From Clostridium sp. UBA1056 (GTDB lineage: Bacteria; Bacillota; Clostridia; Clostridiales; Clostridiaceae): 7,121 nucleotides of DNA. The DNA lies in NCBI GenBank assembly GCA_002316385.1, contig DCDL01000054.1, positions 27,039-34,159 of the forward strand, given 5' to 3'. This document shows positions 1 to 6,006 of the stretch, piece after piece. The first letter of the stretch is position 1. The number at the start of each line of letters is the position of its first letter. Position numbers and translations under genes: made by a program. The notes under the pieces are model-generated. The model did not search any database and had not been told where the DNA came from. It worked only from the letters and a program-made list of their open reading frames with translations.

Positions 1-297
1 TTATACTATTACTAGTACTAGCTCCAGAACGAACATTTAAAGTATCGGCATTAACAATCCCTGTAGATATAACCGTATCTTCTGTAGAAGAATCACTATT
101 TCCAGTATTATTGTTGCTATTTCCAGAATCTGAATTACCAGAAGAAGTATTAATATATTCCGCACTAACAAATCCAGTAGTATTATTAAATTTAATTTTA
201 TGCCAGCCATTACTTGTAGATATTATTTGAACCGTAGCACTTTCATTTAAGGAACCGATTATGCTATTACTAGTACTAGCACCAGAGCGAACATTTA
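1..297 (-). repeat. Near-identical 39-bp direct repeat units within the SH3b coding sequence
   Basis: Bases 1-39 and 259-297 match at 36 of 39 positions. Both encode the same stretch at the start of SH3b domains 3 and 2 (LNVRSGASTSNSI). All three differences fall in third codon positions and are silent. The copies lie 258 bp (86 codons) apart, the length of one domain plus the linker. The first SH3b domain (starting near base 530) has the same protein motif but clearly diverged DNA. Domains 2 and 3 are therefore probably products of a more recent duplication or gene conversion. Confidence 0.85.
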
Positions 298-655
298 GAG
301 CGTCAGCAGTAACAACTCCAGTTGTAGATGCTTGTCCTGTAGAATTATTATCTAAATTTACATATTGTCCAGAAATCCAACCTATAGTGTTATTATAGCT
401 AACTTTATACCATCCATTGGATATCTCTATAATTGACACTTTAGTATTATAATTTAATTTACCAATAACACTGCTACTGGTATTAGGATTAGATCTTATA
501 TTTAATACATCTGCAGTTATGGTTCCTGTAACTATAGAGCTATATGAAGAATTTGAAATTTGAGTTGAATCGGCTATAGCTATAACTTGCATAGAGGTAG
601 CAAGAGCTGTGCTTGTTGCCAGTGTACATAAAACTTTTAGTGCTTTACTATTCAT
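2..655 (-). CDS. Secreted SH3b-repeat protein, N-terminal part (runs off the left edge)
   Basis: An open frame of 218 codons starts at the ATG at 655-653 and continues past base 1, so only the N-terminal part is visible. Residues 1-28 look like a type I signal peptide: Lys4 and Lys7, a hydrophobic stretch, and a likely cleavage site after Ala-Ile-Ala (A28/D29). Two complete bacterial SH3 domains follow at about 42-101 and 111-169. Each has an N-terminal ADxLN(I/V)RS motif, an IG-L turn and an NGWxK core. A Ser/Asn/Gly-rich linker (about 170-196) leads to a third SH3b domain, cut off at the ADTLNVRSG motif (203-211). In this family SH3b repeats usually bind peptidoglycan and target a C-terminal enzyme, such as an NlpC/P60 peptidase, amidase or glucosaminidase, to the wall. 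That enzyme, if present, is outside the window, so the activity is unknown. Start choice rests on a GGAGAAAGGA ribosome binding site (675-666) ten bases upstream and on the signal peptide. Confidence 0.93.
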   Translation of the reverse strand, partial: MNSKALKVLCTLATSTALATSMQVIAIADSTQISNSSYSSIVTGTITADVLNIRSNPNTSSSVIGKLNYNTKVSIIEISNGWYKVSYNNTIGWISGQYVNLDNNSTGQASTTGVVTADALNVRSGASTSNSIIGSLNESATVQIISTSNGWHKIKFNNTTGFVSAEYINTSSGNSDSGNSNNNTGNSDSSTEDTVISTGIVNADTLNVRSGASTSNSI

Positions 656-716
656 TAATTTACAATCCTTTCTCCGATAATATTTTCCTTAGGATATATT
701 TAACATTATTATTTAA

Positions 717-745
717 ATTATAAGATAAATAATGGTATATAACAA
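717..745 (-). promoter_or_regulatory. Sigma-A-type promoter of the SH3b gene
   Basis: Read on the minus strand, a TTGTTA -35 box (745-740) is separated by exactly 17 bases from a perfect TATAAT -10 box (722-717). Transcription would start near 710, giving a leader of about 55 bases before the ATG at 655. The ribosome binding site lies at 675-666. No operator or riboswitch is evident in this leader. Confidence 0.75.
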
Positions 746-825
746 CAAATAACAGTAAATAAGTATATATTTCTTCAAGTATTGATTTATTATGTAACTA
801 AATTCATCAAAGCTAGATAAAATTA

Positions 826-854
826 TTGAATAGGTTAATTTGATAATCTATAAT
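826..854 (+). promoter_or_regulatory. Sigma-A-type promoter of the folT-like gene
   Basis: A TTGAAT -35 box (826-831) and a perfect TATAAT -10 box (849-854) are separated by 17 bases. The predicted transcription start is near 861, so the ATG codons at 853 and 859 would not be usable starts. The short leader (about 55 bases) is too small for a tetrahydrofolate riboswitch, which often precedes folT in Firmicutes, and none is recognisable upstream. Confidence 0.75.
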
Positions 855-898
855 GATTATGAAAATTTATATACTAAAACAAATTATAATCTTGTATG

Positions 899-906
899 AA
901 GAGGGG
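899..906 (+). promoter_or_regulatory. Ribosome binding site deciding the folT start
   Basis: AAGAGGGG at 899-906 is the only Shine-Dalgarno-like sequence in the leader. It leaves 9 bases before the ATG at 916, against 0 and 3 bases before the in-frame ATGs at 907 and 910. The start at 916 is therefore preferred. Confidence 0.7.
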
Positions 907-915
907 ATGATGGTC

Positions 916-1476
916 ATGGAGAGTTTAAAAAAAGAGCAAGAAAATAAATTGCCACAAGTAGGGGGACATAAAAATATTAGTACAGTTAAAAAAATAGTAT
1001 ATATGGCTGTATTTATTGCAATAACATCTATCTTATCTAGATTTTTTGCAATACAGCTAGAAATTTTAAAAATTACTTTTTCATTTATACCAATAGCTTT
1101 AGCTGCTATGATTTTTGGACCAATATATGGTGGATTAGTAGCAGGAATAGAGGATTTAATAGGAGCCATATTGTTTCCTAAGGGACCATTTTTCCCAGGC
1201 TTCACATTAAGTGCAGCTCTTGTAGGAATAATATATGGATTAATCTTATACAAGAAGCCTAAAACAACAGGAAGATTTATAGTTGCAAACACGCTTATAG
1301 CTGTAATAGTTAATATAACACTAAATACAGTTTGGCTTATGATTCTCTATAATAAAGGCTTTATTGTTTTGGCTAGTACCAGAATCATTAAAGCTATAAT
1401 TATGATACCTATAGAAGTGATTATGCTTAAGCTTTCATGGAAATACATAGGTGAGAAGCTTGAAAAGACATTATAA
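916..1476 (+). CDS. folT: ECF transporter S component, folate family
   Basis: This is an integral membrane substrate-binding (S) component of an energy-coupling factor vitamin transporter, 186 aa from the chosen start. S components capture the vitamin and dock onto a shared EcfA-EcfA'-EcfT module, whose genes are not in this window. After a charged, soluble N-terminus (1-25), roughly six hydrophobic segments follow: about 26-46, 53-70, 71-87, 96-113, 121-146 and 156-174. Family-like features include the LKITFSFIPIAL segment (51-62), the FGPIYGGLVAGIEDLIGA segment (67-84), the GPFFPGFTLSA segment (90-100) and the C-terminal Arg-Ile-Ile-Lys (156-159) followed by a Pro-containing helix. Together these resemble the folate/FolT group of S components more than the biotin, riboflavin or thiamine groups. 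Folate specificity is inferred from resemblance. The frame is open upstream to an ATG at 853, but that codon overlaps the -10 box, so 916 is preferred. The gene is transcribed alone, with no folate-biosynthesis gene beside it. Confidence 0.82.
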   Translation: MESLKKEQENKLPQVGGHKNISTVKKIVYMAVFIAITSILSRFFAIQLEILKITFSFIPIALAAMIFGPIYGGLVAGIEDLIGAILFPKGPFFPGFTLSAALVGIIYGLILYKKPKTTGRFIVANTLIAVIVNITLNTVWLMILYNKGFIVLASTRIIKAIIMIPIEVIMLKLSWKYIGEKLEKTL

Positions 1477-1504
1477 AACTCTAATTTTGTTAGTAATTAG
1501 AGTT
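1477..1504. terminator. Bidirectional hairpin between convergent folT and hydrolase genes
   Basis: A perfect 10-bp inverted repeat (1477-1486 with 1495-1504) encloses an 8-base loop. It begins immediately after the folT stop codon and contains the minus-strand hydrolase stop (1499-1497). The plus side is followed by CAAAAATC, which lacks a T-run. The minus side continues into TTATAATG, giving only a short T-run. It probably serves as a shared, modest terminator for both genes. Confidence 0.6.
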
Positions 1505-2129
1505 CAAAAATCTTAACCATATTTACGCCTTCTAAAGGGGTATCTATAGTTAGTGTATGAGATTTTAAATTCATAGCATTTTTCATGAATGCTATGAATT
1601 TTTCTATTCCATAAACGGGAAAATCTATATGTGGAACTTTATAATGCATTGGAATAACTAATTTACTTTGAATTTTACTACAAAGTTTAGCCGCAATTTC
1701 AGGGTTAATAGTAAAATTACCTCCTACAGGTATGAATAGTATATCTAGAGTACCTAATAAATCTAGTTCTTTATCTGATAGCATATGTCCAATGTCACCA
1801 AGATGGCATAGTCTTAAATTATCAGTTTCTATTATGTAAATTATATTATTACCACGTTTAGCACCTTTTATATTATCATGATATGATGGAATCCCTTGGA
1901 TTTTAATAGAAGAGCTTTCGTATAAGCAAGGGGTATTTATAATCATAGCACCAGGGTTTATCAGGTCAGTATAATTATGATCAAAATGGTCATGACTTAT
2001 AGTAACTATATCTACAGAACCTTTATAGGGAGTTCCACCTAAACATTTATTAAAAGGGTCCATTAAAACTTTTTCTCCACAAGAATTTTCAAGGAGAAAA
2101 CAAGAATGTCCAAACCAAGTAATTATCAT
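1497..2129 (-). CDS. MBL-fold metal-dependent hydrolase (UPF0173/UlaG-like)
   Basis: A cytosolic protein of about 210 aa with the single-domain metallo-beta-lactamase fold. With numbering from the ATG at 2129, the visible metal ligands are the HDHFDH signature (46-51), His109 and Asp112 in the CHLGDIGH segment, and His162 in IPMHY. The N-terminal TWFGHSCFLL segment (4-13) and the PVGGNFTI segment (134-141) are typical of the UPF0173/UlaG-like branch. Members of that branch bind one or two metal ions and hydrolyse phosphoesters, lactones or related bonds, but the substrate of this group is largely unknown and I do not assign one. The length is normal (families run about 200-230 aa) and no ligand is missing. 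An in-frame GTG at 2138 would add three residues, but it lies inside the Shine-Dalgarno sequence, so the ATG at 2129 is preferred. The gene converges with folT and has its own upstream region, so it is probably monocistronic. Confidence 0.9.
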   Translation of the reverse strand: MIITWFGHSCFLLENSCGEKVLMDPFNKCLGGTPYKGSVDIVTISHDHFDHNYTDLINPGAMIINTPCLYESSSIKIQGIPSYHDNIKGAKRGNNIIYIIETDNLRLCHLGDIGHMLSDKELDLLGTLDILFIPVGGNFTINPEIAAKLCSKIQSKLVIPMHYKVPHIDFPVYGIEKFIAFMKNAMNLKSHTLTIDTPLEGVNMVKIFEL

Positions 2130-2134
2130 AATTA

Positions 2135-2143
2135 TCACCTCTT
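2135..2143 (-). promoter_or_regulatory. Ribosome binding site of the MBL-fold hydrolase
   Basis: On the minus strand AAGAGGTGA (2143-2135) lies 5 bases before the ATG at 2129. It includes the upstream GTG codon at 2138-2136, which is therefore unlikely to be the start. Confidence 0.7.
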
Positions 2144-2343
2144 AATTAAGCAAAATTAATTGTCTAGTTTTATTTTAATTATTAACATATTTCTTTAATT
2201 TATGCTTATATAGATAAAAGACATATCATAATAAAGAAGGCGAATATATTAATTATATCTAATGAGATAAGCCGTAATAACGTTCTAAATAACCATAGTA
2301 GATAAGATTTAATTATAAATATACGATTACATATAAAAAGAAC
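2144..2343. other. AT-rich intergenic spacer, no gene seen
   Basis: This spacer of about 200 bp lies between the hydrolase and the ileS leader promoter, whose genes are transcribed divergently. It must hold the hydrolase promoter on the minus strand, but I could not find a -35/-10 pair with good spacing. No credible small gene, RNA gene or strong hairpin is visible. Confidence 0.5.
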
Positions 2344-2372
2344 TTTACATTAAAAATTTTATATAATATAAT
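2344..2372 (+). promoter_or_regulatory. Sigma-A-type promoter of the ileS T-box leader
   Basis: A TTTACA -35 box (2344-2349) and a perfect TATAAT -10 box (2367-2372) are separated by 17 bases. The predicted transcription start is near 2379, at the 5' edge of the T-box RNA. The ileS mRNA leader would be about 430 bases long. Confidence 0.82.
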
Positions 2373-2378
2373 AGTTGT

Positions 2379-2637
2379 AAAATTAACTTGTAAAATAGTA
2401 CAGTTAAAAGCTAAGAATAGGACAGTACTCTAAAAGGTAGCTTAAAGAGAGTGGGGGTAGGTGAGAGCCCATAGTGAATAATTAGAGAAAAATCACCTAG
2501 GAGCTGAGGGCTGAAATTTAGTAAGTCTTTCCGTATTTCTGCGTTAAGGAATAGGATATGTTAGTATCTGAAATTTAATAACACTGTAGGTGGTATAGCG
2601 AAGCAACTTCGTCCTTAGTAGGGCGGAGTTTTAATTT
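2379..2637 (+). promoter_or_regulatory. T-box riboswitch controlling ileS
   Basis: The leader carries the ordered landmarks of a tRNA-sensing T-box. These are an AGTA S-turn strand (2424-2427), the AGAGAG motif (2446-2451), the GGTG distal loop (2460-2463) closed by TGGG/CCCA (2452-2455 with 2468-2471), GGAGC (2500-2504) and CTGAA (2511-2515) leading into the specifier region. A stem III-like CCG...GCGTTA segment (2531-2546) follows. The T-box proper, AGGTGGTATAGCG (2588-2600), comes last. An antiterminator can form from AGG (2588-2590) with CCT (2613-2615) and GCGAAG (2598-2603) with CTTCGT (2607-2612), leaving a 7-base bulge that begins TGGT. TGGT can pair with the ACCA end of uncharged tRNA-Ile, which has discriminator base A. 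Uncharged tRNA would favour the antiterminator and permit ileS transcription. An Ile AUU triplet (2516-2518) is the proposed specifier, but its register is uncertain. The leader class is clear, while the amino acid assignment rests mainly on ileS downstream. Confidence 0.9.
2605..2637 (+). terminator. Intrinsic terminator of the ileS T-box
   Basis: A 10-bp stem (2605-2614 with 2621-2630, two G-U pairs) encloses a 6-base loop and is followed by a T-rich run (2629-2638). The left arm overlaps the 3' half of the antiterminator, so the two structures exclude each other, as expected for T-box attenuation. Confidence 0.88.
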
Positions 2638-2811
2638 TATTAAGGAAAGTATATAAGTGAGCATTAGTGATTGTAGATTAGTTAATGTATACTATGGATA
2701 AAATTAAGATGAAGCTATTATTAAATTATGTTATAGCACTTAATATTTTAAACATATTCCTATGAGATAAACAGAAATTGTGCCATATAAACTATATAAG
2801 GAGGAAAATAT
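2638..2811 (+). other. Untranslated stretch between T-box terminator and ileS
   Basis: About 170 AT-rich bases separate the terminator from the ileS ATG. They end in a strong AAGGAGG ribosome binding site (2798-2804) seven bases before the start codon. A 26-codon ATG frame (2685-2765) lacks a ribosome binding site and is not called. I see no second promoter with good spacing. Confidence 0.6.
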
Positions 2812-5800
2812 ATGTACAAGAAAATTGATAGCACGAAGTCTTTTATGGATATTGAACAAGATGTGCTAAAACTTTGGGAAGAAAAAGATGTAATACAAAA
2901 AAACTTTGACTTAAATGATGAAGGTGAATATTTTACGTTCTATGATGGTCCACCAACAGCTAACGGTAAGCCACACATAGGTCACGTTATAACTAGGGTT
3001 ATGAAAGATATAATTCCAAGATATAAAGTTATGAAAGGATATAAGGTTTTAAGGAAAGCTGGATGGGATACTCATGGTCTTCCAGTAGAGCTTGAAATCG
3101 AGAAAAAACTTGGAATTTCCGGGAAGCCTGAAATTGAAAAGTATGGAGTAGAAGAGTTCGTTACTCAATGTAAAGATAGTGTATTCTCTTACGTTGAAAT
3201 GTGGAGAGAGATGTCCGAGAGACTTGGTTATTGGGTTGACATGGAGAATCCATATGTAACTTATCATAATGATTATATAGAATCAGTATGGTGGGCTTTA
3301 AAGCAAATGTGGAATAAGGATTTATTATATAAAGGTCATAAGGTAATGCCTTACTGTCCAAGATGTGGAACTACCTTATCATCTCATGAAGTAGCTCAGG
3401 GATATAAAGATGTAAAAGATAGTTCAGCTTATGTAAAGTTTAAATTAAAAGGTGAAGATAAATGTATTTTAGTATGGACAACAACCCCTTGGACATTACC
3501 AAGTAACGTTGCTCTTGCTGTAAATAAAGCTTATGACTATGTAGAAGTCTTACATGAAGGTGAGCATTTAATTTTATCAAGAACTCTTTTAAATAAACTT
3601 CAAGGAGAATATGAAGTAGTATCTGAATTTAAGGGAGAAGCCTTACTTGGAAAAGAATATGAGCAAATGTTCAAATTTGAAGTGCCAGAAGAAAAAGCCT
3701 TCTATATAGTTCATGGTGATTTCGTTACTTTAACAGACGGCACTGGAATAGTTCATATAGCTCCTGCTTATGGAGATGATGATAACCAAATAGGTAAGAA
3801 ATATGGCCTTCCTATGATTAATTTAGTAGATGGAGAAGGAAAGTTTGTTCCTGAAGTAACTCCATGGGCTGGAATATTTGTAAAAAAAGCAGACGAGAAG
3901 ATATTAGCTTTCTTAAAAGAGAATAATATACTTTACAAGAGTGAGAAATTCCTACACTCATACCCACACTGCTGGAGATGTGATACACCACTTCTTTATT
4001 ATCCAAGAGAAAGTTGGTTTGTAAAAATGTCTTCAGTAAGAGATGAACTTCTTGAAAATAATAACAATATAAATTGGATGCCTGACAATATAAGAACAGG
4101 TAGAATGGGTAAATTCCTTGAAAATGTAATAGATTGGGGAATTTCAAGAAATAGATACTGGGGAACTCCACTTCCAATCTGGGAATGCGAATGCGGTCAT
4201 AGAGAATTAATAGGAAGTGTAGAAGAACTTAAGGAAAAGGGAACAAATGTACCAGATGGAATAGAACTTCATAAGCCATATATTGATAGAGTTAAACTAA
4301 ATTGTCCACACTGTCAAAAGGAAATGACAAGAGTTGAAGAAGTTATAGACTGTTGGTTTGATTCAGGCTCAATGCCTTTTGCTCAATATCACTATCCATT
4401 TGAAAATAAAGAGTTATTTGAAGCAAACTTCCCAGCTCAGTTTATTTCAGAAGCTGTAGATCAAACAAGAGGATGGTTCTATACACTACTTGCTATTTCT
4501 ACAACTGTATTTGAAAAGAATCCATTTGAAAACTGTATAGTACTAGGTCATGTTCTAGATAAAGATGGACTTAAGATGTCTAAGCACAAAGGAAATGTAC
4601 TTAGTCCATTTACAGTACTTGAAAACGAAGGAGCAGATGCTTTAAGATGGTATTTCTATACTGGTAGTGCTCCATGGCTTCCATCAAGATTCTATGAAGA
4701 TGCTGTTATAGAAGCTCAAAGAAAATTTATAGGAACTCTATGGAATGTATATTCTTTCTATGTTCTATATGCAGATTTAGATAGCTTCAATCCAATAGAA
4801 TATAAAGATTTTAAATCAGAAAATATAATGGATAAGTGGATGATGTCTAAACTAAATACCTTAGTTAAAACTACTGATGAGCATCTAGAAAACTATAGAA
4901 TAACTCAAGGGGCTAAAGATTTAGAGGACTTTGTAGATGAATTATCTAACTGGTATGTAAGAAGAAATAGAGTAAGATTCTGGGGTGAAGAGCTTACAGA
5001 GGATAAAATAGGTGCATATATGACTTTATATAGAGTGCTTGTAACATTCTCAAAGATAGCAGCACCATTTATACCATTCATAACAGAAGAATTATATCAA
5101 AGTCTTGTTGTTGCTTTTGATAAAGATGCAGAAGAAAGTGTTCACCTATGCAAATGGCCAGAGTATGTTGAAGCTGAAGTAGATAAGGCGCTAGAAGATG
5201 AGATGGATAAGGCATATAAGATAGTTAAACTTGGAAGAAGTGCAAGAAATGGAGCTAACATTAAGAATAGACAGCCGCTTGGTAAAATGCTTGTATCTGT
5301 AGCTTCACTTCCAGAATACTATGGAGATATAGTAAGGGATGAGCTTAATATTAAACAAGTAGAGCTAGGTGCAGATCTTTCTAAATATGTTAACTTTGAA
5401 ATAAAGCCTAATCTTCCAGTGTTAGGAAAGGCTTATGGAAAAATGATTCCAGGAATCAGAAAAGGCATAGCGTCTATGAGTCAAATGGATCTTGCACAAA
5501 GAGTAAATAATGGTGAAGTGGTTACAATAAATGTAGATGGAACTGAAATAGAGTTAAATAAAGAAAATCTACTTGTAACAATGCAAGGTCTAGAAGGATT
5601 TGCTTTTGCTGGTGAAGGAGAAATAGGAGTAGTATTAGATACAAATATTTCAGAAGAGCTTAGAGAAGAAGGGCATATAAGGGAAGTTCTAAGTAAAATA
5701 CAAAACATGAGAAAAGAAAATGGTTTTGAAGTTTCAGATAAAATAAACTTATACTTTGCTGAAAATGAAACTTTAGAAAATGTAATAAGAAAATTTGAAA

Positions 5801-5913
5801 ACCAAATAAAGAAAGATACTTTAGCTTTAACAGTATCTTATAATAGCGAAAAGGCTACTAATGAAGTAAAAATTAATGGAGAAAAGTTACTTCTACAAGT
5901 GGAAAGAGTTTAG
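2812..5913 (+). CDS. ileS: Isoleucyl-tRNA synthetase, long (type-2-like) form
   Basis: This class Ia cytosolic synthetase (1033 aa) charges tRNA-Ile with isoleucine using ATP and hydrolyses mischarged Val-tRNA-Ile. The catalytic domain has the HIGH motif at 55-58 (after GPPTANGKP) and the KMSKS loop as KMSKH at 588-592. The CP1 editing domain shows the WTTTPWTLP segment (222-230) and HIAPAYGDDD (315-324). His315 and Asp324 align by spacing with the editing His333 and Asp342 of the E. coli enzyme. Cysteine pairs at 182/185, 387/390, 459/461 and 498/501 look like zinc sites. The anticodon-binding helical domain begins near 674 (DKWMMSKLN), and a C-terminal domain of about 170 residues follows. 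The GPPTANGKPHIGH and KMSKHKGN sequences and the length fit the eukaryote-like type-2 branch, often insensitive to mupirocin, rather than the shorter type-1 form. Expression is governed by the T-box upstream. The start is set by AAGGAGG seven bases before the ATG. No key motif is missing. Confidence 0.98.
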   Translation: MYKKIDSTKSFMDIEQDVLKLWEEKDVIQKNFDLNDEGEYFTFYDGPPTANGKPHIGHVITRVMKDIIPRYKVMKGYKVLRKAGWDTHGLPVELEIEKKLGISGKPEIEKYGVEEFVTQCKDSVFSYVEMWREMSERLGYWVDMENPYVTYHNDYIESVWWALKQMWNKDLLYKGHKVMPYCPRCGTTLSSHEVAQGYKDVKDSSAYVKFKLKGEDKCILVWTTTPWTLPSNVALAVNKAYDYVEVLHEGEHLILSRTLLNKLQGEYEVVSEFKGEALLGKEYEQMFKFEVPEEKAFYIVHGDFVTLTDGTGIVHIAPAYGDDDNQIGKKYGLPMINLVDGEGKFVPEVTPWAGIFVKKADEKILAFLKENNILYKSEKFLHSYPHCWRCDTPLLYYPRESWFVKMSSVRDELLENNNNINWMPDNIRTGRMGKFLENVIDWGISRNRYWGTPLPIWECECGHRELIGSVEELKEKGTNVPDGIELHKPYIDRVKLNCPHCQKEMTRVEEVIDCWFDSGSMPFAQYHYPFENKELFEANFPAQFISEAVDQTRGWFYTLLAISTTVFEKNPFENCIVLGHVLDKDGLKMSKHKGNVLSPFTVLENEGADALRWYFYTGSAPWLPSRFYEDAVIEAQRKFIGTLWNVYSFYVLYADLDSFNPIEYKDFKSENIMDKWMMSKLNTLVKTTDEHLENYRITQGAKDLEDFVDELSNWYVRRNRVRFWGEELTEDKIGAYMTLYRVLVTFSKIAAPFIPFITEELYQSLVVAFDKDAEESVHLCKWPEYVEAEVDKALEDEMDKAYKIVKLGRSARNGANIKNRQPLGKMLVSVASLPEYYGDIVRDELNIKQVELGADLSKYVNFEIKPNLPVLGKAYGKMIPGIRKGIASMSQMDLAQRVNNGEVVTINVDGTEIELNKENLLVTMQGLEGFAFAGEGEIGVVLDTNISEELREEGHIREVLSKIQNMRKENGFEVSDKINLYFAENETLENVIRKFENQIKKDTLALTVSYNSEKATNEVKINGEKLLLQVERV

Positions 5914-5947
5914 TAGCTGATATATCTAAATTTATTAAATAATAATT

Positions 5948-5993
5948 GGTTTAGATGGAGTTTATAATGAAAGTATATTGCTCTATCTAAACC
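5948..5993 (+). terminator. Hairpin after ileS, possible weak terminator
   Basis: Arms 5948-5960 and 5981-5993 pair over 13 bp with one G-U pair around a 20-base loop. The hairpin starts 34 bases after the ileS stop codon. It is followed by TTATAATTATATT, which is AT-rich but not a clean T-run, so termination may be incomplete. The right arm is also part of a second dyad (5988-6019). Confidence 0.45.
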
Positions 5994-6006
5994 TTATAAT
6001 TATATT
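5978..6006 (+). promoter_or_regulatory. Candidate weak promoter of the ccpA-like gene
   Basis: TTGCTC (5978-5983) and TATATT (6001-6006) are separated by 17 bases. The -10 box matches consensus at five of six positions, the -35 box at only three. The predicted start near 6013 would give a leader of about 65 bases. It is the best-spaced pair seen in the gap, but weak, and AT-rich sequence gives such matches by chance. Confidence 0.3.

Noticed and set aside
853..915. Extended N-terminus of the folT-like protein starting at the ATG at 853.
   Set aside because: That ATG overlaps the predicted -10 box, lies upstream of the predicted transcription start, and has no ribosome binding site. The ATG at 916 has one.
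867..1292. Minus-strand frame of 141 codons opposite the folT-like gene.
   Set aside because: It is the mirror of a well-supported membrane-protein gene, has no recognisable domain, and lacks a convincing ribosome binding site.
2144..2343. Possible small RNA or regulator site in the AT-rich spacer upstream of the ileS leader.
   Set aside because: Only short, imperfect AT palindromes are present, with no promoter plus terminator pair to define an RNA.
2685..2765. A 26-codon hydrophobic frame (ATG at 2685 or 2694) upstream of ileS that could be a leader peptide.
   Set aside because: No ribosome binding site precedes either ATG, the residues are those expected from AT-rich sequence (Leu, Ile, Asn, Lys), and the control of ileS is already explained by the T-box.
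3818..4177. Minus-strand frame of 119 codons inside ileS.
   Set aside because: It lies wholly inside a highly conserved gene on the other strand, has low-complexity composition and no family resemblance.
5968..5981. A cre-like sequence (TGAAAGTATATTGC) upstream of the ccpA-like gene, suggesting autoregulation.
   Set aside because: It lacks the central CG pair and the terminal CA of the cre consensus, so the resemblance is no better than chance in this AT-rich region.
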